From positions 248,001 through 312,000 of the forward strand of contig NZ_CAKXZS010000012.1 in NCBI RefSeq assembly GCF_935822925.1: a DNA stretch of 64,000 bases. Reading direction: 5' to 3'. The notes under the pieces were generated by a model. That model had not been told where the DNA came from. It saw only the letters and a program-made list of their open reading frames with translations, and searched no databases. Every line of letters starts with the position of its first letter. The first letter of the stretch is position 1. The DNA comes from Mesorhizobium ventifaucium (GTDB lineage Bacteria; Pseudomonadota; Alphaproteobacteria; Rhizobiales; Rhizobiaceae). A program made the position numbers and the translations under genes. Below, in pieces: positions 55,794-64,000 of the stretch.

Positions 55794-57488
55794 ATGGCGA
55801 AACTGCCCGAACGGATGATGACGCGCAGCGGCACTTTTTACTGCCGCATTTGGGTTCCTACGGACATTGCCCCTATATACGGGCGTCAAATCGTGGTCCG
55901 GTCCTTGCGCACAAAAGATCTAAAAACGGCCAAATCGCGTCTCGCGCGCAAGAGCGTCGAACTGGAAAACCAGTTCGACGAAATTCGTGCCGATCAGGGC
56001 GCTGCTGCGTCGGACTCCCCAACGATCCGTGCCCGCTTCCTTGACATCGCCCGTGACCACGCCATCGCGGCGAGCGATCAGGAGTTCTCCCGCCGTGCGG
56101 AGCTCTTCAGCCAGGCGACCGCGGCTCCCGCTCGGTTCTGGCGCGGCGAGTTCGGACCGCTGCCGGTGCCGGCCGACTTTGGACACGGCGAGCAGGATGC
56201 CTACACGTATTTCGACCATCTCGTTGCCGAAGGTGATTTCGAAAAGGTTATCGCCTTCGTCAACCGCTTTCGTCTCGGCAAGCGCATCAAAAGCCTTCAG
56301 AGCATGCGCGCAACTGGGAACTTTGCCGAGTTCATAGCCATTGCGAAGGGCCGGCTCCCTGGAATGAGCGGTCCTGATTCCATTGCTCTTGGCCGATTAC
56401 TGATCGAACACGAACTCGACGCGCTTCGGGCAATCGCCGAGGGCGAGCCTGATCCATCGCTGGGCGATCTTCGTGCAGGCAATCTTCGGCAGGCGGAAAA
56501 GCCTGAAGCGCCTGCCTTGCACAGCTCTCCGCCGACGGCACCAACCGCCATGCCGATCTCGCTCGACGAACTTTTTGAGCGCTGGGAGGCGGAAACCGAT
56601 CCGAGTGCCAGCACATTGTCCAGCTGGCGCGGCATCATGCGCGACCTGAAATCATTCGTCGGGGACAAGGCGGACGACATTACTCGCATCACCGCAGAGG
56701 ATATCGTCGGCTGGAAGGACAAGCTCGTCAACGCCAAGAAGGCAGCGGCAACCATCTCGCGAGGCTACCTCGGCTGCGCCCGTGCGCTGTTCAGGTTTGC
56801 CGTGGCGAACAAGCTCGCGGCGTCCGATCCTTCCCAGGGAATCAAGGTCGCGCGCAAGACGAAGGCGGGCAAGAAGATGTTGGGCTATACCGGAGAGGAG
56901 GTGGCTCAGCTGCTGGATTTGGCGAGCGCCGCTCCGGAACCTTGGAAGAAGTGGCTTCCCTGGTTGGCTGCGGCCACGGGATCACGGATTGGCGAAGTGG
57001 CGCAGCTGCACGTCAGCCATGTGTTTGAGGAAGACGGATATCATGTCGTAAAGATCACGCCGGCAATCGATGCTGGTAGCATCAAGAATGCGGAAAGCGA
57101 AAGGACAGTGCCCATTCATCCGGCCCTGCTTGCAGCCGGGTTCCTGGAATTCGTGGCGGAGAAGGGACAGGGTCCACTCTTCTATGGCCGCTCGTCAGGC
57201 GATCCAAAGCGGAAGCATGCCTCGAAAGGCGTTGCCAACCGGCTGGCCACATGGATTCGAGCGAACGGGTTTTCCGATCCACGCAAGGCGCCGAATCATG
57301 CGCTGAGGCACTGGTTCAAGACCGAAGCGGCAAGGGTTGGCATTTCTGACAGCGTGGCCGACGCCATTCAGGGCCACACCGACAGCAGTTCCTCGGGTGT
57401 CTACAGGCATATCGGCTTGGCCCTGATGGCATCAGCGCTCGAGAAGATCGAACTGCCGCCGCGCCGCGGCGTGTCCTTAGACGCTTAG
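55794..57488 (+). CDS. Tyrosine-family site-specific integrase
   Basis: A 564-residue phage/island integrase. The N-terminal region (RMMTRSGTFYCRIWVPTDIA) resembles the DUF6538 type, and a SAM-like core-binding domain lies at about residues 260-345 (LDELFERWEAETDPSASTLS). The catalytic domain has the first Arg in AAATGSRIGEVAQL, the box HALRHWFKTEAARVG, the His in IQGHTDSSSSG and the nucleophile in VYRHIG. All expected active-site residues are present, so it may be active. It directly follows tRNA-Leu, a typical integration target. Everything downstream to the window end may belong to the element. Confidence 0.93.
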   Translation: MAKLPERMMTRSGTFYCRIWVPTDIAPIYGRQIVVRSLRTKDLKTAKSRLARKSVELENQFDEIRADQGAAASDSPTIRARFLDIARDHAIAASDQEFSRRAELFSQATAAPARFWRGEFGPLPVPADFGHGEQDAYTYFDHLVAEGDFEKVIAFVNRFRLGKRIKSLQSMRATGNFAEFIAIAKGRLPGMSGPDSIALGRLLIEHELDALRAIAEGEPDPSLGDLRAGNLRQAEKPEAPALHSSPPTAPTAMPISLDELFERWEAETDPSASTLSSWRGIMRDLKSFVGDKADDITRITAEDIVGWKDKLVNAKKAAATISRGYLGCARALFRFAVANKLAASDPSQGIKVARKTKAGKKMLGYTGEEVAQLLDLASAAPEPWKKWLPWLAAATGSRIGEVAQLHVSHVFEEDGYHVVKITPAIDAGSIKNAESERTVPIHPALLAAGFLEFVAEKGQGPLFYGRSSGDPKRKHASKGVANRLATWIRANGFSDPRKAPNHALRHWFKTEAARVGISDSVADAIQGHTDSSSSGVYRHIGLALMASALEKIELPPRRGVSLDA

Positions 57489-58034
57489 AGCTACACGTCC
57501 GCGCTGGAGCAAGCTCGCAACCTCCTGATTGCGCAAGAGCGGTCATCGCTGAACCACTACTGAGACGTCGCATTTGGGGCCGACAAACGAACCCGCTGCG
57601 CGGGATGGACGCGCGCGGTGAGGGCTCGCGCTCGCCCGCGAACTGCTCGCGGTCGCGAGCCCACCGCCTGTGGCCCGTGGGCTCCTTCCTCGGGGACTTT
57701 CGTACGCCTGCCGACGCCCGAAACTCTTCACGATAGCGGACTGGCAGCTTTCCGGTGTCCGAAAGGACAATAGTGGACGTTCAGATCGGGGGGACCGAGG
57801 TCTCAGACCGGCGCGACCTCGCCAACTCCTGGTCTCCTGCACCGATCGCCATGAGATCACGGCGAGAAACACCAAACCGCCTGAAGGTGTGCCTAGCCGT
57901 CCTAAGGGGCTATAAAGTACCGAATCATGCTGGCGCGCCGTTACCCGGTCACATGCGGGCGATCGTGCCGAAGCAGGAACGCCTGGGCGGCTTAGCCGCC
58001 ATTGTCGACGTCGCCGTCTCTCGGGAGATCGGTC
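57489..58034. other. Gene-poor stretch after the integrase
   Basis: About 545 bp with no gene that I can support on either strand. Around 57735-57775 the segment GCGGACTGGCAGCTTTCCGG resembles GCAGACTGGCAGCTTTGCGG near 62107, suggesting a small repeated piece. The area looks like degraded island DNA. Confidence 0.45.
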
Positions 58035-58240
58035 GCATGCCGGGCCTGGCGCATTGTCGCCGCCCCGGTCCACCCAATGGGTGGAGAGTTCAACATGGTT
58101 CTCCTTTGCCACATCCATAAGCTTGCTCAGAAACACAAGGTCGTGGGTAAAGACGATGGCTTGCCTGACTTTCGCTTCCCGGCGCGAGGCGTTCCGCGAT
58201 CTTTCGCTTGCGCCTGTGATCGTGACTGGATCAGTTCATC
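58035..58240 (-). pseudogene. Fragment of an AAA-family ATPase (Walker B to helical end)
   Basis: The minus strand reads, with gaps, DPVT then (after a short deletion of SL) DHRRKRKIAERLA, then REAKVRQAIVFTHDLVFLSK and LMDVAKENHVELSTHWVDRG. This matches the DDPVSSLDH Walker B and the later HDLVFL switch of large SMC-like AAA ATPases, such as the AAA_13 family, from memory. At least two frame changes are present, and both the P-loop half and the C-terminus are missing. Some proteins of this type act in phage defence, but the fragment is too short to assign. Confidence 0.55.
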
Positions 58241-58261
58241 CAAGGCGCGCGAGGACTAGGA

Positions 58262-58600
58262 TCTGACGCGTGCCGAGCACGCGCCCTTGCTTGGTCTTTC
58301 GATGCAAGTTTACGGCCGCTATGAACGCGCATTCTCAAAATTGCATGTCACCCGCATGATCCACCTGTGCGAAATCCTCGGATTCATGCCGATGGAATGC
58401 TGTTCAGTGCTGCCCCGCATCTATGGGGCCGCACGCCGGAGGAAGCGCGCGACACCATGGAACTCGCGCAACAGGTCGTGGCTCTGCCGCACGACACCAA
58501 GCGCGATCTACTGGCCTTGGTTAAGAAAATGGTCGCCCTGGAGCGCGCCGCAGACGGAGCGGCGGCGGAAACGCAAAAAGGAGAAGAAGGACGTCTTTAG
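58262..58600 (+). pseudogene. XRE-family regulator remnant
   Basis: The helix-turn-helix half reads LTRAEHAPLLGLSMQVYGRY and HVTRMIHLCEILGFMPME. After a one-base deletion near 58396 the rest continues in the next frame as MLFSAAPHLWGRTPEEARDT, then ELAQQVVALPHDTKRDLLAL to the stop at 58600. In the upstream frame a TAG at 58257-58259 interrupts the expected N-terminus. Similar intact regulators of about 120 residues are common in Mesorhizobium (from memory). Confidence 0.62.
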
Positions 58601-58665
58601 GCGCCTCGCGCTGCGATGAGTGGCGCCGGGGCCGAGAGCACCACCGCGAGGGATAAGGCCACACC

Positions 58666-59223
58666 TTAAGCATCGACCTTCTTCAGCTCCGAGAGCCGCA
58701 CAAAGCCGTTCTGGCTGCAGAATGTCAGTGTCGCATCTGTACTTTGCGCCTGGGCGATCCCCGAGATAACGTGATCGCCGGTGTCGTAGACCGTACGCTG
58801 CCCGGCATCCTCGATGACCAGTCGCCGCGTGTCAGGATAGATCGCGTAGCGCAAATGGTTCTGCGATCCGGTCGATGAGGGTGTGCCGAGTCCGCCCGGC
58901 CAACTTTCAGGTACCTGCTGCTGCGATCTATAGCTCACTTCGGCAGGTTCATTATGGGCGACCTCAGGATTCTCCCGTAGATAAGCTGCTAGATCTGTGG
59001 CCACCGCGTTCAGCTTCGCCCTCAGCGCATCGTTGAACATGTCGCCGACCATTGTCATGCCTGATGACCACTGCGACATGCCGCCGAATTCGGCATGGCT
59101 GAACTGCGCCATGGAACCGCCGCCCGAGCGCAGGGCACGCAACACGGTTTTTACCGCGTCCCTTGACAACTCGTGCCGCGCCGCAAGCCGCGCGATCAAT
59201 GCCGTCTCTTTGAGATCATCCAT
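58666..59223 (-). CDS. SHOCT-domain-like conserved protein
   Basis: A 185-residue cytoplasmic protein. The N-terminal 30 residues (LKETALIARLAARHELSRDA, then VKTVLRALRSGGGSMAQF) resemble a degenerate SHOCT/HU-like start seen in rhizobial proteins. A middle segment GGMSQWSSGMTMVGDMFNDA is Met/Gly-rich. The C-terminal 60 residues look like a small beta domain (YAIYPDTRRLVIEDAGQRTV, TLTFCSQNGFVRLSELKKV). I prefer the ATG at 59223 with upstream GAGGCAG; 59250 is possible. Its function is unknown. Confidence 0.68.
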   Translation of the reverse strand: MDDLKETALIARLAARHELSRDAVKTVLRALRSGGGSMAQFSHAEFGGMSQWSSGMTMVGDMFNDALRAKLNAVATDLAAYLRENPEVAHNEPAEVSYRSQQQVPESWPGGLGTPSSTGSQNHLRYAIYPDTRRLVIEDAGQRTVYDTGDHVISGIAQAQSTDATLTFCSQNGFVRLSELKKVDA

Positions 59224-59510
59224 CTGTACTGCCTCAACTCTTCTCGCCATTTAACACTGCGATGGGCACATCGTTCCACTTGCCCTAACCTCCGAGCACG
59301 CCATGGGCAGTTACAGCCCTGGCCAACGCGTGGAGACCGAGATCTTTCCGCCTTTGGTTTTGACTGACTATCAGAAAAGCGCGCTAAAGCGGTCGCGAGG
59401 ATGCCCATCCTAGGGAAGAAGTCGTCAAGTTGAATTGCCCTTATAAGCATTTCTTCAAGGTTTGACCCTAGGTTTCTCTCCGAAGCTCGTTACCGACTTT
59501 GGGGAAGAGC

Positions 59511-61931
59511 ATGTTGAAAGTCTACACCTGCATTGCGACGCAGCATGATTTGCGTCTGGTTGCCCTGGCGGCCTTAGTCTGCGCCCTGGCCTCGTTCACA
59601 GCCGTCAACCTCCTCCATCATGTCGGGCGCAGCGAACGCGAAATGCGACGGATCTGGCTCGCAGTAGCTGCGGTCGCCACCGGTTTCGGCATCTGGTCAA
59701 CGCATTTCATCGCCATGCTGGCCTTTCAGCCCGCAGTGCCGAGCGGCTACAATATCGCCTTGACGATCGTCTCGCTGGTCGCCGCGATCGCTTTGACGGG
59801 AACCGGCCTCACCGTCGGCATGTCGCCCCGCGTTCCGTATGCACGCTGGATCGGCGGGATGATCGTGGGGGGCGGTATCGCCGTAATGCATTATACCGGC
59901 ATGGCTGCCTTCGAGATCGCGGGCCGCGTCGTCTGGGATATGCCGCTCGTCGCGGTGTCGATCGCCCTCGGTGGACTGTTCGGTGCCGCAGCCTTGCCAG
60001 TTGCCCTTCGGGCCAACACGATCAAGTGGAAGGCACTCGGGGCGTTGGTGCTGACGGTCGCGATTTGCAGCCATCATTTCACTGCGATGGGCGCGGCCGC
60101 GATCGTGCCCGATCCTCGCATCGTCGTTTCAGCCACGGCGCTGCCAGCGGAATGGATGGCAATCGGACTTGCGCTCGCTTCGATCGTGATCATTCTTCTG
60201 GCCGTTGTCGGTCTTGTCCTCGATCTGCGCGATCTTCGTCGCGCTGGGGAGACGGCGCGTATGCAAGAGCTGGCCGACGCCGCCGTCGAGGGGCTGGTTG
60301 TGTACAACGAGACGACGATCGTGGCAGCCAATCACAGCTTCGCCGCCCTTGCCTGTGTCGATGGCTCTCAGCCTGTCGGCCGCTTGCTCGAGTCTTTCTT
60401 CCCCACCGTCTCGCAGGGCGAACTCACGGCCACCGCCCGAAAGCCGCTGGAGGCCGAGCTATGCGCAACCGACGGCAGTATGATCCCAGTCGAGCTGATC
60501 CGACATAACATCCTTTATGCCGGTAAGCAGCATCAGGTTGTGGCGGTGCGCGATATCCGCGGGCGTAAGCGGGCGGAGGAGCAAATTCACTTCCTTGCTC
60601 ACCACGACCCCCTGACTAAGCTCCCGAACCGCACGAGCTTCAACGAGAAGCTGGAGGCAGAATTCGCGGCGCATCGTGGGACCGACAGGTGCCTTGCCGT
60701 CCTTTTCCTCGATCTCGATCGCTTCAAAGAGATTAACGACCTCTTCGGCCATCTGATCGGGGATGCCGTACTCCAGTGTGTGGCCGAGAAGATTAAGAAC
60801 GTCCTCAAGCCGGAGCATATGGTCGCGCGCTTGGGAGGCGACGAGTTCGCTGTGATCGTTCCAGGCCTGCCGAGCCCAGCGTATGCGACGCGCACCGCTG
60901 AAGCCATTTTGAACGCTTTCGACGAGACCGGCGTGAACCTACCCGCCGGCGTCACTATCGGAACCAGCATCGGCATCGCTGTCTTCCCGAACGATGCGCC
61001 CGATCGCGCGACCCTTCTGAGCCATGCTGACGCGGCGCTTTATGAGGCCAAGTTGGAAGGGCGCGGCATCTATCGCGTTTTCGAACCGTCTATGGGTGAG
61101 CATCTACACGATCGACGTCAGTTCGAGCACGACATCCGTCATGCGATCTCACGCAACGAGTTCAGTCTCGTCTTTCAGCCGCAAGCGGAGCTTCACTCCA
61201 ATAGGGTCTTCGGCTTCGAAGCGCTCCTTCGTTGGGATCACGGCACGAGAGGTGCCATCCCCCCGACGGTGTTCATTCCGATCGCGGAGGAATGCGGCGC
61301 TATCCTGAAGATCGGCGAATGGGTGTTGCGCACGGCCTGCGCCGAGGCGGCGACGTGGGACCGACCACTGGGAGTCAGCGTCAACGTCTCGGCCGTACAA
61401 CTCCATGGCGGCAATCTCCCGGAGCTGGTCGAGGAGGTTCTGAAAGAAACCGGCCTGGACCCGTCCCGCCTCGAGCTGGAAATTACAGAATCGTCGCTGA
61501 TCAAGGATATTGGGCGGGCCCTCGCGGTCTTGCACAAGCTCAAAGACCTGGGCGTCCAGATCGCGATGGATGATTTCGGCACCGGCTACTCATCGCTGTC
61601 AAACCTGCGGGCCTTCCCGTTCGACAAAATCAAGGTCGACCAGTCCCTTGTCCGTGCGGTGGATACCAGCGACGAGGCGGCCGCCGTCATGCGCGCGGTC
61701 TTCGGGCTTGCTCGAGGTCTCAAGCTCCCCGTCTTGGCGGAGGGCGTCGAAACTGACGCGGAACTGAGCTTTCTGCGTGCGGAAGCCTGCGATGAAATGC
61801 AGGGCTATTTGCTCGGCCGACCCTGTCCCATAGCTGAGTTTGCGCAGCATACAAGCGGCGAAGGCAAGATAGCCGCTCCCCAAAGGCTGCGTAAGCACAA
61901 GTTGCGAGTAGTCAAGGACAGCGCGGCCTAG
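59511..61931 (+). CDS. MHYT-GGDEF-EAL c-di-GMP signalling protein
   Basis: An 806-residue inner-membrane protein. An MHYT sensor of about seven helices spans residues 1-245, with its repeated motif seen as THFIAML, MHYTGMAAF and HHFTAMGA; this domain is thought to bind a copper-linked gas ligand. A PAS-like segment follows, then GGDEF (intact GGDEFAV near residue 445, preceded by DLDRFKEIND) and EAL (FEALLRW near 570, DDFGTGYSSLSNLRAFPFDK later). Both active sites look complete, so it could make and break c-di-GMP. It starts at the ATG 59511 after GGGGAAGAGC. Confidence 0.93.
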   Translation: MLKVYTCIATQHDLRLVALAALVCALASFTAVNLLHHVGRSEREMRRIWLAVAAVATGFGIWSTHFIAMLAFQPAVPSGYNIALTIVSLVAAIALTGTGLTVGMSPRVPYARWIGGMIVGGGIAVMHYTGMAAFEIAGRVVWDMPLVAVSIALGGLFGAAALPVALRANTIKWKALGALVLTVAICSHHFTAMGAAAIVPDPRIVVSATALPAEWMAIGLALASIVIILLAVVGLVLDLRDLRRAGETARMQELADAAVEGLVVYNETTIVAANHSFAALACVDGSQPVGRLLESFFPTVSQGELTATARKPLEAELCATDGSMIPVELIRHNILYAGKQHQVVAVRDIRGRKRAEEQIHFLAHHDPLTKLPNRTSFNEKLEAEFAAHRGTDRCLAVLFLDLDRFKEINDLFGHLIGDAVLQCVAEKIKNVLKPEHMVARLGGDEFAVIVPGLPSPAYATRTAEAILNAFDETGVNLPAGVTIGTSIGIAVFPNDAPDRATLLSHADAALYEAKLEGRGIYRVFEPSMGEHLHDRRQFEHDIRHAISRNEFSLVFQPQAELHSNRVFGFEALLRWDHGTRGAIPPTVFIPIAEECGAILKIGEWVLRTACAEAATWDRPLGVSVNVSAVQLHGGNLPELVEEVLKETGLDPSRLELEITESSLIKDIGRALAVLHKLKDLGVQIAMDDFGTGYSSLSNLRAFPFDKIKVDQSLVRAVDTSDEAAAVMRAVFGLARGLKLPVLAEGVETDAELSFLRAEACDEMQGYLLGRPCPIAEFAQHTSGEGKIAAPQRLRKHKLRVVKDSAA

Positions 61932-62259
61932 CGTGCCACCTCCATATTTGAACTTCTGCGATTGTCAGTCCCATGTTGCATATCTATGCGACCTTGACCC
62001 TATATTGATCAGCGATCCTTGCCCCAGGACATCCATTCCGAAACGGCACAACGCCGCACTTGCGGACGCTGGGCGGCGATGCACCGAACGACCTGATCGG
62101 GGCCGGCAGCAGACTGGCAGCTTTGCGGTGCGAATCCTCAAAAAGGAGAGTCGGGCATCGTTGTCATCTGCCCCTTCCCGGACGTTCATTTGATAGCAGA
62201 CAACGGCAAGTTCACGCTCCCCTTTAATGACGTTTCTTAGTATGCACGCGCAGGGGCTG
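61932..62259. other. Intergenic stretch without recognisable gene
   Basis: About 330 bp between the c-di-GMP gene and the half-transporter gene. It contains the short piece GCAGACTGGCAGCTTTGCGG near 62107 shared in part with 57737. No gene or terminator was convincing. Confidence 0.4.
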
Positions 62260-62685
62260 TCAGCCGGCTCCATCCCGATTTGCATAGAAGATGCCTGCGA
62301 TGACAAGCGTCGCGCCAGCCGCTTGGACAAGCGTTATCGTCTCGCCGGGGAAGGCCCATCCAACCACGAGAGCGACGACGGGCGGAATGTAGTAAACTGA
62401 CGCGGCCTTCAACGCCCCTAGCATCTGGATGAGCTGGTAATAGATAACGAAGGCAATTCCTGTTCCCGCCAGGCCCAGCCCGAAAACCAGTGCAAGCAGC
62501 GCGTCGCTGCTTGCAGCCAGATCTTCCCAGTGTCCCGGCGCTGCAAAGGGGGTAAGCATTACAGCTGCAAAAAGCATCTGGTAAGTCGCCAGCTTGACCG
62601 GACCCAGGCCGAGCGAAACCATGAACCTCCGCGCATAGACTAAGGCCAGCGCGTAGCTCACTGATCCTGCTAACATCGCCGCCAT
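62260..62685 (-). pseudogene. C-terminal half of an EamA/DMT transporter
   Basis: A 141-residue frame with one complete EamA domain of five helices (MAAMLAGSVSYALALVYARR, LVFGLGLAGTGIAFVIYYQL, and the final PPVVALVVGWAFPGETITLV). Normal DMT transporters have two such domains and about 290-300 residues. The first half is absent: in-frame upstream codons run through the 36-bp repeat array (APLVRGAAPASG units) to a TAA at 62866-62868. It could still be made as a half-size protein that dimerises, but loss of the first half is more likely. Confidence 0.65.
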
Positions 62686-62704
62686 CCCGATCAGTGGTGA
62701 GCCG

Positions 62705-62812
62705 CCACTTGCCGGGGCGGCTCCGCGGACGAGTGGTGCGCCACTTGCCGGGGCGGCTCCGCGGACGAGTGGTGCGCCACTTGCCGGGGCGGCTCCGCGG
62801 ACGAGTGGTGCG
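62705..62812. repeat. Three perfect 36-bp tandem repeats
   Basis: Units 62705-62740, 62741-62776 and 62777-62812 are identical, each starting CCACTTGCCGGGGCGGCTCC. Being 36 bp long they keep frame; on the minus strand they read APLVRGAAPASG in the transporter frame and HHSSAEPPRQVA in a neighbouring frame. The perfect identity indicates recent expansion. Confidence 0.92.
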
Positions 62813-63278
62813 CCGCGTGGCCTGACAACGGGTGCAGTGCCCGACGGAGAGACGGCCGTCCCTCCTTAAGTTTCGATTTTCGGGAGCATGAAATCGGGAC
62901 CCACACTGCGGCATTGGCGCGGTGGAGCAGTTTCTCCGTTTGCGAGAGCGATTCCCACGTTCGAGGTCTCCATGCTGTTCCATGCTGAAGGATCACACTC
63001 CAATCCAATCCGCTTGGCGGCGCCTTCTCGGATCGGAAAGTGACCGATGAGATCATCGGCCCAGTCGGTGCCTGGCGGCCGTGTTTGAGCATCTTCCCAT
63101 ACGGAATGTCATCGAGTAGCGTGCAGGGGCGGCATGTGACGGCGCTCTCCTTGGCGAATGCACTGCTGCACCTTGAGCAGTTGCCGTCAGACCATTGGGC
63201 TACTGTCACAACCCGGTGCTTGCCGTGACAGGTTGTTCCCGTCCCGGTTCATTTCAGCACCGAAGCGAGGGGGAAGAA
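62813..63278. other. Region with an unrecognised minus-strand open frame
   Basis: A frame of 172 codons on the minus strand (63209 to 62691) begins MTVAQWSDGNCSRCSSAF, with several cysteines (CSRCSS, TCRPCT), and ends in the 36-bp repeats read as HHSSAEPPRQVA. I recognise no family and the start has no clear ribosome site, so I do not call it a gene. The right side carries the promoter and ribosome site (GCGAGGGGGAAG) of the binding-protein gene at 63279. Confidence 0.35.
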
Positions 63279-64000
63279 ATGCACAAGCGATTTCGGCAGT
63301 GCCTGCGGAAAATTTCGCTAGCGGCATTGACGCTGCTGGCGGTCCCGGTCCAGGCGGCTGATCTTGTCATTGCAATGCCGAACTGGCCGTCGGGCCAGGC
63401 GACGGCAAACATTCTCAAGGTCAGCCTGAAGGACCAATTCGGGCTCGATGCCGATGTTCGCGAGATGGGAACGCTTATTGCCTTTGCCGGCCTCAACTCG
63501 GGCGAGGTGGATATTCATCCCGAAATCTGGCTGCCCAACCTGGACAATCTGGTGAAGAAGTATGTCGACGGCGCCGGCACGGTAGCCATCAGTCCCATCG
63601 GTGTGCCGGCATGGCAAGGCATATGCGCTACCCGCGAAACTGCAGACAAATTTGGCATTCGCGACATTTCGGATCTCACCGACCCGCGCAAAACCGCCGC
63701 GTTGGACACTGATCGGGACGGACGCGGAGAACTCTGGATTGGCGCCGAGGGTTGGTCCTCGACGGCTATCGAGCGTGTCCGCGCCAACAGCTATGGCTAC
63801 GCCAAGACAATGACATTGCTGGAGACGCCGGAGGATGTCGGAATGGCCGCTGTCGATGCCGCGGTTGCCACGGCTCATGCGATGGTGTTTGCCTGCTACG
63901 CGCCGCATCACGTGTTTAAACTGCACGAAATAGTCCGGCTTACCGAGCCGCCTTTTGACCCGGCAAAATGGAAGATCGTGCTGCCTTCCGAGGACCCGCT
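63279..64000 (+). CDS. Glycine betaine/proline-type ABC binding protein (OpuAC), partial
   Basis: The first 240 residues of a periplasmic substrate-binding protein, cut off by the window end. The signal peptide (MHKRFRQCLRKISLAALTLL, ending AVPVQA) is followed by the OpuAC/ProX core: DLVIAMPNWPSGQATANILK, LNSGEVDIHPEIWLPNLDNL and GIPAW-like GVPAWQGICATRETADKFGI. The aromatic residues W (PNWPS, IWLP, PAWQ, GWSS) fit a quaternary-amine cage. ATG 63279 follows GCGAGGGGGAAG. The transporter's permease and ATPase genes are expected beyond the window. Confidence 0.9.
   Translation, partial: MHKRFRQCLRKISLAALTLLAVPVQAADLVIAMPNWPSGQATANILKVSLKDQFGLDADVREMGTLIAFAGLNSGEVDIHPEIWLPNLDNLVKKYVDGAGTVAISPIGVPAWQGICATRETADKFGIRDISDLTDPRKTAALDTDRDGRGELWIGAEGWSSTAIERVRANSYGYAKTMTLLETPEDVGMAAVDAAVATAHAMVFACYAPHHVFKLHEIVRLTEPPFDPAKWKIVLPSEDP

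Noticed and set aside
57543..58136. Minus-strand frame of 197 codons after the integrase
   Set aside because: Only its first part (within the ATPase fragment) resembles a protein family; the remaining part is arginine-rich and without motif.
62705..62812. Three 36-bp repeats considered as a mini CRISPR array
   Set aside because: The units are directly adjacent with no spacers, and no cas gene is near. It is a tandem repeat, not a CRISPR array.
62691..63209. 172-codon minus-strand frame with several cysteines
   Set aside because: No family recognised, no ribosome site, and its C-terminus is made of the 36-bp repeats in a frame other than that of the transporter half. Left as an open question.
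57489..64000. Search for a second attachment site matching the tRNA-Leu 3' end
   Set aside because: No direct repeat of the T-arm/acceptor sequence was seen up to the window end.

Overview
This is a GC-rich chromosomal window from an alphaproteobacterium of the order Hyphomicrobiales, most likely Mesorhizobium or a close relative. The pointers are the rhizobial gene set (an Irr-type iron control element in front of mbfA, hrcA beside rph, a TRAP transporter followed by DUF1850, a LigD remnant), densely packed genes with ATGA overlaps, and families of short palindromic intergenic repeats. The genus is inferred; no rRNA gene is present to settle it.

Positions 1 to 24 kb hold transport and housekeeping genes: a polar amino-acid ABC transporter, a cyanide-insensitive-type cytochrome bd oxidase (cydAB), an ABC-2 exporter whose ATPase gene is frameshifted, a Tat-exported PhoX-like protein, a PAP2 phosphatase, a CYTH-CHAD pair beside a doubly broken YiiX-like hydrolase gene, and a TetR-regulated exporter laid out like the cecR-ybhGFSR locus. 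These are followed by a cyclic-nucleotide-domain flavoprotein, a threonine dehydratase-like enzyme and mbfA.

Positions 24 to 42 kb contain a decayed ligD that keeps only its polymerase domain, a YciE-like ferritin-fold protein, an Lrp/AsnC regulator divergent from a membrane protein with a 15-bp palindrome between them, a TAXI-TRAP uptake system, a YCII/ECF-sigma pair, cysK, and the conserved run hrcA / rph-VOC-rdgB-hemW. Positions 41.5 to 55.5 kb hold rsmI-yraN, a CadC/TolB/TPR regulator, uppP, GST-queG-SDR, mepA, glk, an MsbA-like exporter, dapB and gpmA.

At 55.6 kb a tRNA-Leu(CAG) is followed at once by a tyrosine integrase, the usual left edge of an integrated element. Beyond it lie fragments of an AAA ATPase and an XRE regulator, then an MHYT-GGDEF-EAL protein, half of a DMT transporter next to three perfect 36-bp repeats, and the start of a glycine-betaine-type binding protein cut by the window edge. 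No second attachment site is visible in the window.

I did not find a clearly new multi-gene system. The distinctive signals are the operator-like palindromes (Irr, TetR, Lrp and pre-integrase), a set of genes broken by one-base deletions, several decayed gene fragments, and in-frame tandem repeats. Functional calls rest on recognised motifs and family knowledge; no database search was run.
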